64,000 bases of DNA from Blastococcus sp. TF02A-30. Its GTDB lineage: Bacteria; Actinomycetota; Actinomycetes; Mycobacteriales; Geodermatophilaceae. Shown here piece after piece: positions 25,734-34,632 of this stretch. The stretch is taken from contig NZ_QOHJ01000004.1 in the NCBI RefSeq assembly GCF_003319185.1, positions 402,831-466,830 of the forward strand, read 5' to 3'. The translations under genes were made by a program, and so were the position numbers. Below the pieces are notes generated by a model. It did not search any database. It saw only the letters and a program-made list of their open reading frames with translations, and had not been told where the DNA came from. Positions within the stretch are counted from its first letter, which is position 1. Each line of letters starts with the position of its first letter.

Positions 25734-27529
25734 GCACACAGGACGGGTCGATCCGGACGCGTTCCCGCCTGCGCGCGGCGCTGCCGCCGGATGCCGCCCT
25801 CGTGGGCGGGCTCCTCCTCGTGGCGCTGCAGACGGTGGTCCGCACGGGCGTCGTGTTCGGGTCCTACTACTGGCACGACGACTTCCTGCACCTGGAGATG
25901 GCCCGCCGGATCGGGTTGTCGTCGGACTTCCTGGTGCGGGACTACGCGGGGCACCTGGAGGTCGGGCAATACGTCGTCTACTGGCTCTTCTCCCGTTCGC
26001 CCGGGATGTCGTTCGCCCCGGCCGCGCTGAGCCTGGTGATCATGCAGCTAGTGGCCTCGCTGCTGCTCCTCGCCGTGCTCAGGGAGCTCTTCGGGAGGTC
26101 GCCGTGGGTGCTCCTTCCCTTCGCCGGCTACCTTTTCACGCCCCTGGGACTGCCTGTGGCCACCTGGTGGGCCGCCGGGCTGCAGGCCATGCCCCTGCAG
26201 ATCGCGATGCTGCTCACCGTCCTCGGGATCGTCCGCGCGGTCCGGCGCCGGTCGTGGCGGTGGGCGGTCGTCTCCGTTCTCGCTCAGGCGGTCGGCCTGG
26301 TCTTCTGGGAGAAGGCCGTGCTCGTGCTTCCGGCAGCCCTGGCCGTGCTCCTCCTCGTGGAGTGGGGGCAGCAACCGGTCCGCGAGCGGCTGCGGCTGCT
26401 GGCGCGTCACTGGCGGGTGCTCGTGCCGCACGTCGTGGTGCTGGCCGCCTACGGCGCGGTCTACCTGACCGTGGTCAACTCGTCCTCGGTGCTGGGCCAG
26501 GAGGCCCAGGACGTCGGCCGCAACACGGGTCAGACCGTCTTCCGCATGCTGCTGCCGGGCATCTTCGGCGGTCCCTGGAGCGAGACCGGCGCGGTCAGCA
26601 CGGTGTACCCGTACGTCGGCGACGCCCTGGCCGTGTTCTTCGCGGTGCTCGTCGCCGCGATCGTGGCGGCGAGCGTCTGGCTGCGCGGCACCCGAGCGCT
26701 GCAGGCGTGGCTGCTCGTGGCGGGGTATGTCGCGGTCGACCTGCTGCTCCTCCAGATCGGCCGCGCCGACTTCATCGGCCTTCTCGCGCGCGACCCGCGG
26801 TACATCACCGACGCACTGCCGATCCTCGCCATCGGCTTCTGCGCCGCGTTTAGTGGCCGACGGGTGGCGCGTCGGACCCCGGCGTGGCTCACGCGCGCGA
26901 CCGCCTCGGCCGACTCCCCCACCGCGGCCGTGGCCGTGCTGGTGGCCAGCTGCCTGCTCACGACGTTCCTGGTCGACGGCGTGCTGCAGCACGACTACGC
27001 ACGGAACTACGTCCGCGGGGTGGTCCAGGCGCTGGAGGACAACCCGGACGCCTCGGTCCTCTCCACGCCCGTCCCGGCGACGGTCAGCGTCAGCACCGAC
27101 CACGAGGGGCTGCTCCGGGCGGTCGGCGAGGACCGCGAGTTCGACCAGCCGGGGACCGATCTGAGGATGCTCGACGAGGCGGCTCAGCTCCGACGGATCA
27201 CCGTCATCGAGCCCTCGCTGCGGACCGCAGGCCCGGTGCCCGACTGCGGGTGGGTGGTGACCCAGAGGTGGCAGTCCGTGGGCACGGTGCGCCAGGCCTC
27301 CCCCGGCGCGCAGGTCATCCGGCTCGGTTACCTCACCGGGCAAGAGGCCACGCTGCACCTGTCCATCGACGGGGAGGAGCAGGCGGTGGCCCTTCCGGTG
27401 GGCGTGGGCTACGCATACTTCGTCATCACCGGCCGAGAGGGCCGGGTCTCGCTCCGGATCTCCGACGTGGAGCTGGGCGGGCTGTGCGTGACCGACGCAC
27501 TCGCCGGGATGCCGTGGCCCGCCGACTGA
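25730..27529 (+). CDS. Large membrane protein, probable GT-C-type glycosyltransferase
   Basis: A 599-residue protein with about 11 hydrophobic segments followed by a soluble C-terminal domain of about 170 residues. In the first extracytoplasmic loop, YYWHDDFLHLEMA carries a paired Asp, as expected for GT-C enzymes that use polyprenyl-phosphate sugars. The ATG overlaps the aftD-like stop (ATGA), so the two are translationally coupled and probably act on the same glycan. I do not recognise the exact family, so the enzyme class is an inference from topology and the DD motif. Confidence 0.7.
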   Translation: MSTQDGSIRTRSRLRAALPPDAALVGGLLLVALQTVVRTGVVFGSYYWHDDFLHLEMARRIGLSSDFLVRDYAGHLEVGQYVVYWLFSRSPGMSFAPAALSLVIMQLVASLLLLAVLRELFGRSPWVLLPFAGYLFTPLGLPVATWWAAGLQAMPLQIAMLLTVLGIVRAVRRRSWRWAVVSVLAQAVGLVFWEKAVLVLPAALAVLLLVEWGQQPVRERLRLLARHWRVLVPHVVVLAAYGAVYLTVVNSSSVLGQEAQDVGRNTGQTVFRMLLPGIFGGPWSETGAVSTVYPYVGDALAVFFAVLVAAIVAASVWLRGTRALQAWLLVAGYVAVDLLLLQIGRADFIGLLARDPRYITDALPILAIGFCAAFSGRRVARRTPAWLTRATASADSPTAAVAVLVASCLLTTFLVDGVLQHDYARNYVRGVVQALEDNPDASVLSTPVPATVSVSTDHEGLLRAVGEDREFDQPGTDLRMLDEAAQLRRITVIEPSLRTAGPVPDCGWVVTQRWQSVGTVRQASPGAQVIRLGYLTGQEATLHLSIDGEEQAVALPVGVGYAYFVITGREGRVSLRISDVELGGLCVTDALAGMPWPAD

Positions 27530-27580
27530 GCCCGACGGCTGCCCCGGGTCCCGGCGACGACCGGCGGGGGCAGGGACGAC

Positions 27581-27613
27581 GGACGGCCGGCACGTGATCC
27601 GCGCCGGCCGTCC
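27581..27613. terminator. Bidirectional terminator hairpin
   Basis: Arms GGACGGCCGGC and GCCGGCCGTCC, 11 bp perfect, with an 11-nt loop. It sits between two convergent genes ending at 27529 and 27650. Confidence 0.6.
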
Positions 27614-27649
27614 GGTCGAGCAGGTGGTGCAGGGCCCGCAGGCTCGGGA

Positions 27650-28627
27650 TCAGCGGACCCCGATCTCCTCGGTCTGCTCGGCGTGGCGCGCGTCGCCCTC
27701 GTCCCGCGCAGCCCGGTCCGCCCGCAGCGAGAGGACCACGCCGCCGGCCAGCGCCAGGACGCCCAGCACGAGCAGCAGCAGCGGCAGCACGTTGGTGATC
27801 AGGTTGATTTTGCCCGCGGTGTCCTCGGCCCGCTCCACGCCGTCGGCGATGGTCTGCTCGTCACCGGCGAAGCTGCCCGCGAGCACGGTGGCGCCGGTCG
27901 CGCCGTCGGGGCCGCGAAGCACGGTCCGTGGCTTCTCCGAGGCGGTCACCTGGACACCGCTGCGCGGCTCGATCCACATGGTCCGCTCGTTGCTGTACAC
28001 GACCTCCGCCTCGACGGTGGCCTCGTCGGAGCCAACCAGGTTGCCGGGCACCGCCGTCTCGCGGATGACGGTCTCGGGCACGACCTGCACGAACTTGTAG
28101 ACCTCGAGCCCCTCGATCTCCTCGACCTCCTCGAAGCGGGCCGGGAAGGTCTCCCCCGTGGTGGGGTTGAAGACGTCGTAGTCCCTCTTCTCCGTGCCGA
28201 AGGGGAAGGTGAGGGTCAGGCCCTCCACCGACCGGTCCTCGTCGTTGTCGATGTGGTCGGACTCGCACTCCACGGCCACGGCCTCGCGCCGGTCGAGGCA
28301 GACGCGGTAGGTGTAGGCGTTCAGCAGCTCGCCGTCCTCGTCGACCATCGTCGACCCGAAGTTCCAGACGGCGACGTCGTCGCTGGCCTCCTCGGCGGCG
28401 GGCTCGCCGGCGACGCGCTGCTCGACGGTGGCCTCCAGGCCGCGCAGCTGGCGCATCTCGCTCAGGTCGAGGAAGCTGACATCCGTCCCCAGTGCCCGCG
28501 GGCTGGCCGTCTGGTCGAGGGGCAGGCGGACGAGGGTGTCGACGAGGACCAAGCGCACCAGCAGGGCTGCGACGAGCGCGAAGGCCCCCAGTCCGACCAG
28601 GCCCAGTCCGATGGCACGACGTCGCAT
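27650..28627 (-). CDS. DUF3068 (PorA-like) membrane-anchored protein
   Basis: A 325-residue protein anchored by an N-terminal segment (LGLVGLGAFALVAALLVRLVLV) and a C-terminal one (LPLLLLVLGVLALAGGVVLSL). Between them is an extracytoplasmic beta-rich domain with DYDVFNPTTGETFPARF and EGLEVYKFVQ, which match DUF3068. The family is specific to Actinobacteria and occurs near AftD in mycobacteria (Rv0227c, from memory). Its role is unknown; context suggests assembly or quality control of an envelope glycan. Transcribed opposite to aftD, with its own promoter upstream. Confidence 0.85.
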   Translation of the reverse strand: MRRRAIGLGLVGLGAFALVAALLVRLVLVDTLVRLPLDQTASPRALGTDVSFLDLSEMRQLRGLEATVEQRVAGEPAAEEASDDVAVWNFGSTMVDEDGELLNAYTYRVCLDRREAVAVECESDHIDNDEDRSVEGLTLTFPFGTEKRDYDVFNPTTGETFPARFEEVEEIEGLEVYKFVQVVPETVIRETAVPGNLVGSDEATVEAEVVYSNERTMWIEPRSGVQVTASEKPRTVLRGPDGATGATVLAGSFAGDEQTIADGVERAEDTAGKINLITNVLPLLLLVLGVLALAGGVVLSLRADRAARDEGDARHAEQTEEIGVR

Positions 28628-28684
28628 AGCGGGTGGTCCTCCAGGTTCGGGCGTGACGGCTCCGGCGCCGCCGCGGCGCGCGTC

Positions 28685-28713
28685 ACACTACTGGCCGGTA
28701 GGCACCGTTCCAA
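28685..28713 (-). promoter_or_regulatory. Promoter of the DUF3068 gene
   Basis: On the minus strand: TTGGAA, a 17-bp spacer, TAGTGT, ending 58 bp before the DUF3068 ATG. Spacing is ideal for the housekeeping sigma factor. The rest of the 28628-28863 spacer holds no gene that I can support. Confidence 0.5.
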
Positions 28714-28863
28714 CAGGGGTGGTACCTGCCAGTACCGCCGCAGGGGGTCTTTCTGCGGCGATCCGGCGATCACCAGCCGCGGCATTCACCCGAAAGGGAC
28801 GGAAACGGCTCGGGCCCGGAACGCTGCACCGCGCCGCGGCCCTTCCGTCGCCCGACATCACGC

Positions 28864-29589
28864 TCACCGCCGGCGCATCACCAGGACCAAGTTCCACGAC
28901 GCGACCTCCCGAACGAGCGGCACGCGGACCACCCAGCGAGCCCACCACGGGTGGTAGCGCGGGTAGGAGGCGAGGAGCTCCACATCGGGGCACCGCCGGG
29001 CCCAGCGCAGCGCCGAGCCCACCGAGACCGCGAAGAGGGACTCGCCGAACCGGTTCTTCGGCTCGTGCCCGTGCCGGCGCCGGTACCGCCGGCGCGCGCG
29101 GTACCCGCCCAGGTAGTGCCACGGACCGGTCTCGTGCCCTCCGTGAGGCGACCACCAGGGCGTGAAGGAGAGGTACACGGTCCCCCCGGGCTTCGTCACC
29201 CGCACCATCTCTGCCGCGAAGACCCACGGCCGGCGCACGTGCTCCAGCACGTTCGACGAGTAGCAGACGTCGACCGAGCCGCTCAGGACCGGCAGCGCCT
29301 CACCGCTCCCCCGCACCGTCCCCGGCTCCGGCACACCACGGGCCACCATCTCCCCCGCGTCCGGCTCCAGCCCGACGTAGGTGGCCCCGGCCTCGCGGAA
29401 CCGCTGTGCGAAGTAGCCCGGGCCACCTCCGACGTCGAGGACCGTCGCCCCGGACAGCGGGACGTGGTCGGCGAGCTGCTCGACCGAGTCGCGGGCCAGT
29501 GCGTCGTAGAAGAGATCCGGCTCCGTCTGCTCGCGCAGGAATACCCGGAAGAGCGCGACCGATCGCGCCAGCGTGGCGGTGCGTGCCAA
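28864..29589 (-). CDS. Class I methyltransferase, Rv0224c-like
   Basis: About 241 residues. Motif I is LDVGGGPGYFAQRF, followed by GLEPDAGEM, CYSSNVLEHVRRPW and the distinctive WSPHGGHETGPWHYLGGYRA and GHEPKNRFGESLFAV. The whole layout matches M. tuberculosis Rv0224c as I remember it. Methylated component unknown, presumably an envelope glycan or lipid. Start is uncertain: TTG at 29589 aligns with the mycobacterial N-terminus; the frame runs open to a TTG at 29670, which would overlap the divergent glycosyltransferase. Confidence 0.82.
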   Translation of the reverse strand: MARTATLARSVALFRVFLREQTEPDLFYDALARDSVEQLADHVPLSGATVLDVGGGPGYFAQRFREAGATYVGLEPDAGEMVARGVPEPGTVRGSGEALPVLSGSVDVCYSSNVLEHVRRPWVFAAEMVRVTKPGGTVYLSFTPWWSPHGGHETGPWHYLGGYRARRRYRRRHGHEPKNRFGESLFAVSVGSALRWARRCPDVELLASYPRYHPWWARWVVRVPLVREVASWNLVLVMRRR

Positions 29590-29664
29590 TTCCTGGGCAC
29601 CCCTTCCTACTGGTGAATGGCTGGTGGAAAGGCTGGTACCCGTAGGTACTCTCCCGCGGTGCCC

Positions 29665-31032
29665 ATGCAATCAACGGCGATTGACGTCCTGTTCGTCAAC
29701 TGGCGGGACGCGAGCCACCCCGAAGGCGGAGGCTCCGAACGCTACGTGCACCGGATGGCCGAGGGTCTGGCGGCCACCGGCCTGCGCGTCACGCTGTTCT
29801 GCGCGGCACACGGTCGCGCTCCGGCGGAGGAAACGGTGAAGGGCGTCCGGGTGGTCCGCCGGGGCGGCCGGCTGTCGGTCTACCCCCGCGCCCTGGCGTT
29901 CGTCCGCAGGCACCGGCCCGCCCTGGTCGTCGACGTCCAGAACGGCCTGCCGTTCGCCAGCACCCTGGCGACCGGCGCCCCGGTCGTGAACCTGGTCCAC
30001 CACGTCCACCGGGAGCAGTGGCCGATCGTGTTCGGCCGGTTGGGCGGGGCGGTTGGCTGGTGGCTGGAGTCGAGGATCGCCCCGCGCCTCTACCGGCGCT
30101 CGCGCTACGTCACGGTCTCCGGCGCCACGGCCGCGGAGCTGACCACCCTCGGCGTGGATGCCGAGCGCATCACGATCGTGCCCAACGGCATCGAGCCGGC
30201 TCCCGCGGTCGCCGTCCTCCGCTCGGCGACCCCCCGGCTGGTCGTGCTCGGGCGGCTGGTGCCGCACAAGCGCGTGGAGCACGCCCTCGAGGTCGTGTCG
30301 CGGCTGCGCCCCCGCTGGCCGGGCATCCGGCTCTCGGTGGTCGGCGAGGGTTGGTGGCACGAGGAGCTGCAGGCGGCGGCCGAGCGGCTCGGCGTCACCG
30401 ACGTGGTCGAGTTCCACGGCTTCCTCGACGAGCAGGCCAAGCACGAGGAGCTGGCCCGGGCCTGGGTGCACCTGTGCCCGTCGGTGAAGGAGGGCTGGGG
30501 CCTGGTCGTGAGCGAGGCCGGGCACCATGAGGTGCCGACCGTGGGCTACCGGTCGGCCGGGGGCCTGCGGGAGTCGGTCCTGGACGGGCGCAGCGGCGTG
30601 CTGGTGGAGGACCTCGACCAGTTCACCGCAGCGGTGGAGGGGCTGCTGGCCGACGGGGACGCCCGGCGGACCATGGGGCGGGCCGCGGCCCGCCACGCGG
30701 CGTCGTTCAGCTGGCCGGCGAGCGTCGCTGCGCTCGCCGGGGTGCTCTCCGGCGCCGCGGAGGGTTCAGCTGCGGTCGCCGTAGACCATGACGTTCGGCG
30801 TGCCCTGGCTGCTCTCCTCGACGACGCCGCGATCCGGGTCGGCGACGGCCTGGACGCCCACGACGACGGCGGCGCCGACGGCCGCCCCGCTGCCCAGGGA
30901 CAGCATGATGGCGATGAGCGTCTTCATTCCAGGTCTCGCTTTCGTGACGGTGTGCGACGGAGCGGAACCGTAGACGCCCGGGCGATCATGCACAACACCG
31001 CCGCACCGACCAGACCGAGCGCGCAAGCGTGA
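29665..31032 (+). CDS. GT4 family glycosyltransferase with run-on C-terminus
   Basis: A GT-B fold glycosyltransferase: GGGSERYVHRMAEGL at the N-terminus (acceptor side), NLVHHVHREQWP, NGIEPAP, LGRLVPHKRVEHALE, and the EX7E signature in KEGWGLVVSEAGHHE near residue 277. About 370 residues resemble the family (Rv0225-like). The frame then continues about 85 residues antisense to the DUF2613 gene and into the next gene, with a low-complexity Asp/Gly/Arg tail. A lost stop or frameshift near base 30780 is likely. GTG at 29659 is an alternative start. Probably transfers a sugar to a lipid-linked precursor at the cytoplasmic face. Confidence 0.82.
   Translation: MQSTAIDVLFVNWRDASHPEGGGSERYVHRMAEGLAATGLRVTLFCAAHGRAPAEETVKGVRVVRRGGRLSVYPRALAFVRRHRPALVVDVQNGLPFASTLATGAPVVNLVHHVHREQWPIVFGRLGGAVGWWLESRIAPRLYRRSRYVTVSGATAAELTTLGVDAERITIVPNGIEPAPAVAVLRSATPRLVVLGRLVPHKRVEHALEVVSRLRPRWPGIRLSVVGEGWWHEELQAAAERLGVTDVVEFHGFLDEQAKHEELARAWVHLCPSVKEGWGLVVSEAGHHEVPTVGYRSAGGLRESVLDGRSGVLVEDLDQFTAAVEGLLADGDARRTMGRAAARHAASFSWPASVAALAGVLSGAAEGSAAVAVDHDVRRALAALLDDAAIRVGDGLDAHDDGGADGRPAAQGQHDGDERLHSRSRFRDGVRRSGTVDARAIMHNTAAPTRPSAQA
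30766..30927 (-). CDS. DUF2613 small membrane protein (53 aa)
   Basis: A 53-residue protein: MKTLIAIMLSLGSGAAVGAA gives one membrane segment, and the C-terminus VMVYGDRS matches the conserved YG(N/D)RS end of DUF2613 (Rv0236A-like, from memory). The ATG overlaps the stop of the upstream membrane gene (ATGA), so it is translated with it. Function unknown; members always lie beside the arabinosyltransferase/envelope cluster. The whole gene lies antisense to the tail of the GT4 reading frame. Confidence 0.8.
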   Translation of the reverse strand: MKTLIAIMLSLGSGAAVGAAVVVGVQAVADPDRGVVEESSQGTPNVMVYGDRS

Positions 31033-32669
31033 GCCACCACCACCGCGATCACCCGGAAGAGGGGGACGTCGTGCTCCCCCGGGACCCCCGGCACCCGGTG
31101 CAGGGTGAGCTCCGGGGCATCCACGACGACCGGCAGACCACCCACGGCCCCGGGCGTGTCGGGACCCGGCGTGCCGTGCTCCACCAGCACCCAGCCAATG
31201 CCGAGCGCGGCGAGGCGCTCGGGGTCGGCCGACGCGGCGCCGGCCGCTCGGGCACGGGGGTCCTCACCCTCCACCGCCCGCCCGCCGACCACCAGCGTGT
31301 CGTCCACCACCGCCGGCCGGGGCAGCCACCGCGGTGCCGGGTCCAGCTGCGGGCGCCGGTCGTTCCAGTCGAAGGCCCGGTAGGCGCCGAACGGCAGGAC
31401 CAGCACGTCGCCCGGGCGGTCGTCCTCCTCGAGGGCCTCCCGCACCTCCTGCCAGGCGGCCGGGTAGGACACCGGCTCGAGCCGGCCGGCGACACCCCAC
31501 GCGAGGTCGGGGACGGCGAGCACGGGCAGCAGCAGCGCGGCCCCCGTCACCGGCACCGCGCCTGCGTCGCCCACCCGGGCGCCCAGCCACCGGCCGAGCC
31601 GGCGCACCCCCAGGCCGGCACCGAGCGCCAGGGGAAGCACCCACCAGGCCGCCCACTTCTGGGCGTCGCGGAGCAGACCCGCTCCGGGGACGACGTCGAC
31701 CGTCAGCTCCAGCAGCTGGCGAAGCCCGGGGACGGTGCCGGCGACCGCCAGCAGGAGGCCCGCACCACCGAGGAGCAGCAGCCGCGACCCGGCTCGATCG
31801 CGCCACGCGTCCGCTGCGCGCCACCCCGCGACGGCGAGGGCGAGCAGCAGGGCGGTGAGCACCGGCACGAGCGCGGTGCCCCGGCTCCCGGGCACGGCGT
31901 CGCCGTTCCACAGGCCGCCGCCGCCGAGCACGGCCACGACGGGGCCGCCCCAGTTCTCACCCCGGGCGGCGAAAGCCGCCACACCCGCGACGTCGGAGCC
32001 CCCGCCACCGGGGTGCAGGGCGCCCGCCACGACCCAGGGCGAGGCGAGCACGGCGACGGCACCGACCACCGCGAGCAGGCGGTGCCGGCCGATCAGGACC
32101 AGCGCAGTCCCCGAGCCGAGCACCGCCCCGGTGGGGGTGAGCGACGCGGCCGCCACGGTGAGCAGCAGCGCGGGCAGCGCACTGCGCTCGCCGGCGCGCA
32201 CGCGCAGTGCGTGCCGGGCGATCCACGGCAGGGCCGCGTACCCGACCAGCAGGCTCCAGTGCCCGATCAGCAGCCGCTCGGCGACGTAGGGGTTCCACCC
32301 GTAGACCAGCCCGGCGGCCAGTCCGGCCACACCCCGGCGGCCGTCGTCGTCGGCCGGCACGAGCCGCGCCGCGCCGAGCACGGCCGCGAACACGACGGCC
32401 AGCAGCACCACCTTCTGCACGACGTCGCCGGGCACCACGGCGGTCAGCAGCGCCATCGCGGGGTCGACCGGGACCGCGCGCGGCAGCGTCCCGCCGAGGC
32501 CGAGCGCATCGGCGTCCAGGTCCTGGCGGGGCACGAACACCATGTCGCGGAGCAGCACGAAGCCGGGTGCCAGCGCGGGTCCGGTCACCACGAGCGCGAC
32601 GACGGCGGCGAGGACGCGGGCGGGCCAGGGCGAGCTCTCCGGGCACGTCCAGCGCTGCGTCCCGCTCAC
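30924..32669 (-). CDS. Multi-spanning membrane protein, Rv0226c-like
   Basis: About 581 residues with 11-12 hydrophobic segments and a soluble C-terminal domain near residues 415-550. GFVLLRDMVFVPRQDL at the first loop, GLVYGWNPYVAERLLIGHW and LRDAQKWAAWWVLPLALG are its recognisable blocks. Size and position between a GT4 gene and DUF2613 match Rv0226c of M. tuberculosis (recalled). It probably is a GT-C-type or glycan-handling membrane protein, but no catalytic motif is certain. The GTG at 32669 (SGTQRW) is chosen over an upstream open stretch that would overlap the divergent flippase promoter. Confidence 0.72.
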   Translation of the reverse strand: MSGTQRWTCPESSPWPARVLAAVVALVVTGPALAPGFVLLRDMVFVPRQDLDADALGLGGTLPRAVPVDPAMALLTAVVPGDVVQKVVLLAVVFAAVLGAARLVPADDDGRRGVAGLAAGLVYGWNPYVAERLLIGHWSLLVGYAALPWIARHALRVRAGERSALPALLLTVAAASLTPTGAVLGSGTALVLIGRHRLLAVVGAVAVLASPWVVAGALHPGGGGSDVAGVAAFAARGENWGGPVVAVLGGGGLWNGDAVPGSRGTALVPVLTALLLALAVAGWRAADAWRDRAGSRLLLLGGAGLLLAVAGTVPGLRQLLELTVDVVPGAGLLRDAQKWAAWWVLPLALGAGLGVRRLGRWLGARVGDAGAVPVTGAALLLPVLAVPDLAWGVAGRLEPVSYPAAWQEVREALEEDDRPGDVLVLPFGAYRAFDWNDRRPQLDPAPRWLPRPAVVDDTLVVGGRAVEGEDPRARAAGAASADPERLAALGIGWVLVEHGTPGPDTPGAVGGLPVVVDAPELTLHRVPGVPGEHDVPLFRVIAVVVAHACALGLVGAAVLCMIARASTVPLRRTPSRKRDLE

Positions 32670-32728
32670 GATCCCCGTTCCCGTCGCCTGAGGCCGGGTT
32701 CCCGGCCGATGAGCGCAGGGTAGGGGCC

Positions 32729-34042
32729 GTGCCCGTGGAACCGGAGTCCCCACCGGTGGATCGCCCCGCGTCGCGGCGCGGCCGCCAGGAGGAGGGACGG
32801 CTGCTCGCGCCGGCCGCAGCCGTCTCCGCCGCCTTCCTCGGTGCCAACGCGCTGGCCTACGTGCTCACCGTGCTCGCCGCCCGCCTCCTGGCGCCGTCCA
32901 CCTACGGCGAGCTCGCCTCGCTGCTGGGCCTGCTCCTGGTCGGCTCCGTTCCCGCGACCGGGGTGCAGACCGCGATCGCGCTCTTCCTCGGGGGCCGCCG
33001 CGGCACCCCGGAGGTCGTCGCCCGGCTGCACGCCGCAGCGCTGGTGGTGGCCGCCGTGGTCTGCCTGGTGGGGGCGCTCCTGGTGCTCCCGCTGCGCGGC
33101 CTCCTGCACCTCGACGGCGCAGCGGCGGTGGTGTGGCTGGTGGCGCTGCTGCTCCCGCACACCCTCGTCCAGTGCTACCAGGGCCTGCTGCAGGGGCAGA
33201 GCCGGTACGCCGGGCTCGCCGTGGTCACGGTCGCCTTCGCCGCGAGCAAGCTGGCCGGCGGCGTGGCGGGGCTGCTGCTGGGCGGCAGCACGGCCTCGAC
33301 GCTGGCCGGGATGACCGCCGGCTGCAGCCTGGGCGCGCTCGCCGGGTGGCTCGGCGCGGGGCGCCCGGGGGTCGCCGGCCGGCTGCGCGCACCCCTCCGG
33401 GCGACCGCGCGCGCCTCCGGTGCCCTGCTCGGCCTCGTGGTGCTGGTCAACCTCGACCTGCTGCTGGCCCGCCACCACCTCCCCGCCCGGCTCGCCGGCG
33501 AGTACGCCGTCGCGGCGATCTTCGCCAAGGTCGCCTTCTGGCTGCCGCAGGGCGTGGGCGTGGTGCTGCTCCCCCGCCTGGCCGAGGCCGAGCGCCGGCA
33601 CCGCGTGCTGCCCGTCGCGGTGGGGGTGGTCGGCGGCGTCGGCGCGCTGCTGGTCCTCGGCACCGCCGCGCTGGGCCGGCACGCCCTGCCGCTGGTCGGC
33701 GGCTCCTCCTACGGCGGCTCGATCGGCACCGCCGCCTGGATGTTCGCCCTGCTCGGCACGCTGATGGCCGTCGCCCAGCTGCTGCTGTACTCCGGCATCG
33801 CCGCGGCCGACCACCTGGCCACGGCCGCGGTCTGGGCGGCCGTCGTGCTCGAGGTCGTCGTCGTCCAGGTGCTCGCCGGCACAGGTCGGCTCTCGCTGGT
33901 GACCACGGTCCTCACAGCCCTCGGAGCCGCCCTGCTGCTGGTGGCCACCGGGCTGGTGCGGCTGCGGCGGGCGCGGACCGCGGGGGTGCCCGGGGCGGTC
34001 CTGCCCGCTCCCGGCGGGGTGCCCGGGCCGACCGGCGCGTGA
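32729..34042 (+). CDS. Oligosaccharide flippase (MOP superfamily, Wzx-like)
   Basis: A 437-residue protein with about 12 membrane segments. After a polar N-terminus the first helix contains NALAYVLTVLAARLLAPSTYGELASLLG, the typical Wzx/MurJ-like beginning (ARLL.P..YGEL). Such flippases move lipid-linked oligosaccharides across the membrane. Divergent from the Rv0226c-like gene and closing the envelope island, it is likely to export the glycan made by the neighbouring transferases. GTG start with a G-rich ribosome site. Confidence 0.82.
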   Translation: MPVEPESPPVDRPASRRGRQEEGRLLAPAAAVSAAFLGANALAYVLTVLAARLLAPSTYGELASLLGLLLVGSVPATGVQTAIALFLGGRRGTPEVVARLHAAALVVAAVVCLVGALLVLPLRGLLHLDGAAAVVWLVALLLPHTLVQCYQGLLQGQSRYAGLAVVTVAFAASKLAGGVAGLLLGGSTASTLAGMTAGCSLGALAGWLGAGRPGVAGRLRAPLRATARASGALLGLVVLVNLDLLLARHHLPARLAGEYAVAAIFAKVAFWLPQGVGVVLLPRLAEAERRHRVLPVAVGVVGGVGALLVLGTAALGRHALPLVGGSSYGGSIGTAAWMFALLGTLMAVAQLLLYSGIAAADHLATAAVWAAVVLEVVVVQVLAGTGRLSLVTTVLTALGAALLLVATGLVRLRRARTAGVPGAVLPAPGGVPGPTGA

Positions 34043-34167
34043 TCACCGTCGCGGGTGAACGGAGGACTACTCCACCGCCCGCGGGGGCAGGAGGAGGCCG
34101 GTCGCCGGTCCGGCCCAGCGCCGGTCCGGCCGCAGGTCGAGCCCCCGAGACGAGAGGAGCGACGCCC

Positions 34168-34569
34168 ATGGCGTCCGTCATCCACTACACGATCGCCACC
34201 GAGGCCGAGAAGAGCCCGGACTTCCGCCGCGTCCTCTGGACCGGGGAGCACACCCAGCTGGTCATCATGACCATCCCGCCGGGCGGCGAGATCGGCGAGG
34301 AGGTCCACGAGGTGGACCAGATCCTCACCTTCGTCAGCGGCACCGGGAAGGCGATCATCTCCGGCTCGGAGAAGGCGGTCGCCCAGGGCGACCTCGTCGT
34401 CGTCCCCGCCGGCAAGAAGCACAACTTCCTCAACACCGGCGAGAACCCGCTGATCCTCTACACGGTCTACGGCCCGCCGGAGCACGCCGACGGCGCGGTG
34501 CACACGACCAAGGAGGAGGCCGACCGGCTCGAGGAAGAGGGCAAGGACGAGCCGCCGACCTCGAGCTGA
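34168..34569 (+). CDS. Cupin domain protein
   Basis: A 133-residue single-domain cupin: motif 1 IPPGGEIGEEVHEVDQILTFVSGTG and motif 2 GDLVVVPAGKKHNF. The first His of the usual HxH pair is replaced (EEVHEVDQ), leaving His, Asp/Glu and the second-motif His as possible metal ligands. ATG with GAGGAG about nine bases upstream. Substrate unknown; small cupins of this type are often isomerases or dioxygenase-like. It ends in a long hairpin terminator. Confidence 0.8.
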   Translation: MASVIHYTIATEAEKSPDFRRVLWTGEHTQLVIMTIPPGGEIGEEVHEVDQILTFVSGTGKAIISGSEKAVAQGDLVVVPAGKKHNFLNTGENPLILYTVYGPPEHADGAVHTTKEEADRLEEEGKDEPPTSS

Positions 34570-34582
34570 GCTCCGGGCGCAG

Positions 34583-34617
34583 GACGGGCCGCCACCCCCG
34601 CGGGGTGGCGGCCCGTC
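34583..34617. terminator. Strong hairpin terminator
   Basis: Perfect 16-bp arms (starting GACGGGCCGCC and ending GGCGGCCCGTC) around a CGC loop, placed between the convergent cupin and universal stress protein genes. Confidence 0.7.
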
Positions 34618-34632
34618 GCGTCCCCGGGGCGG

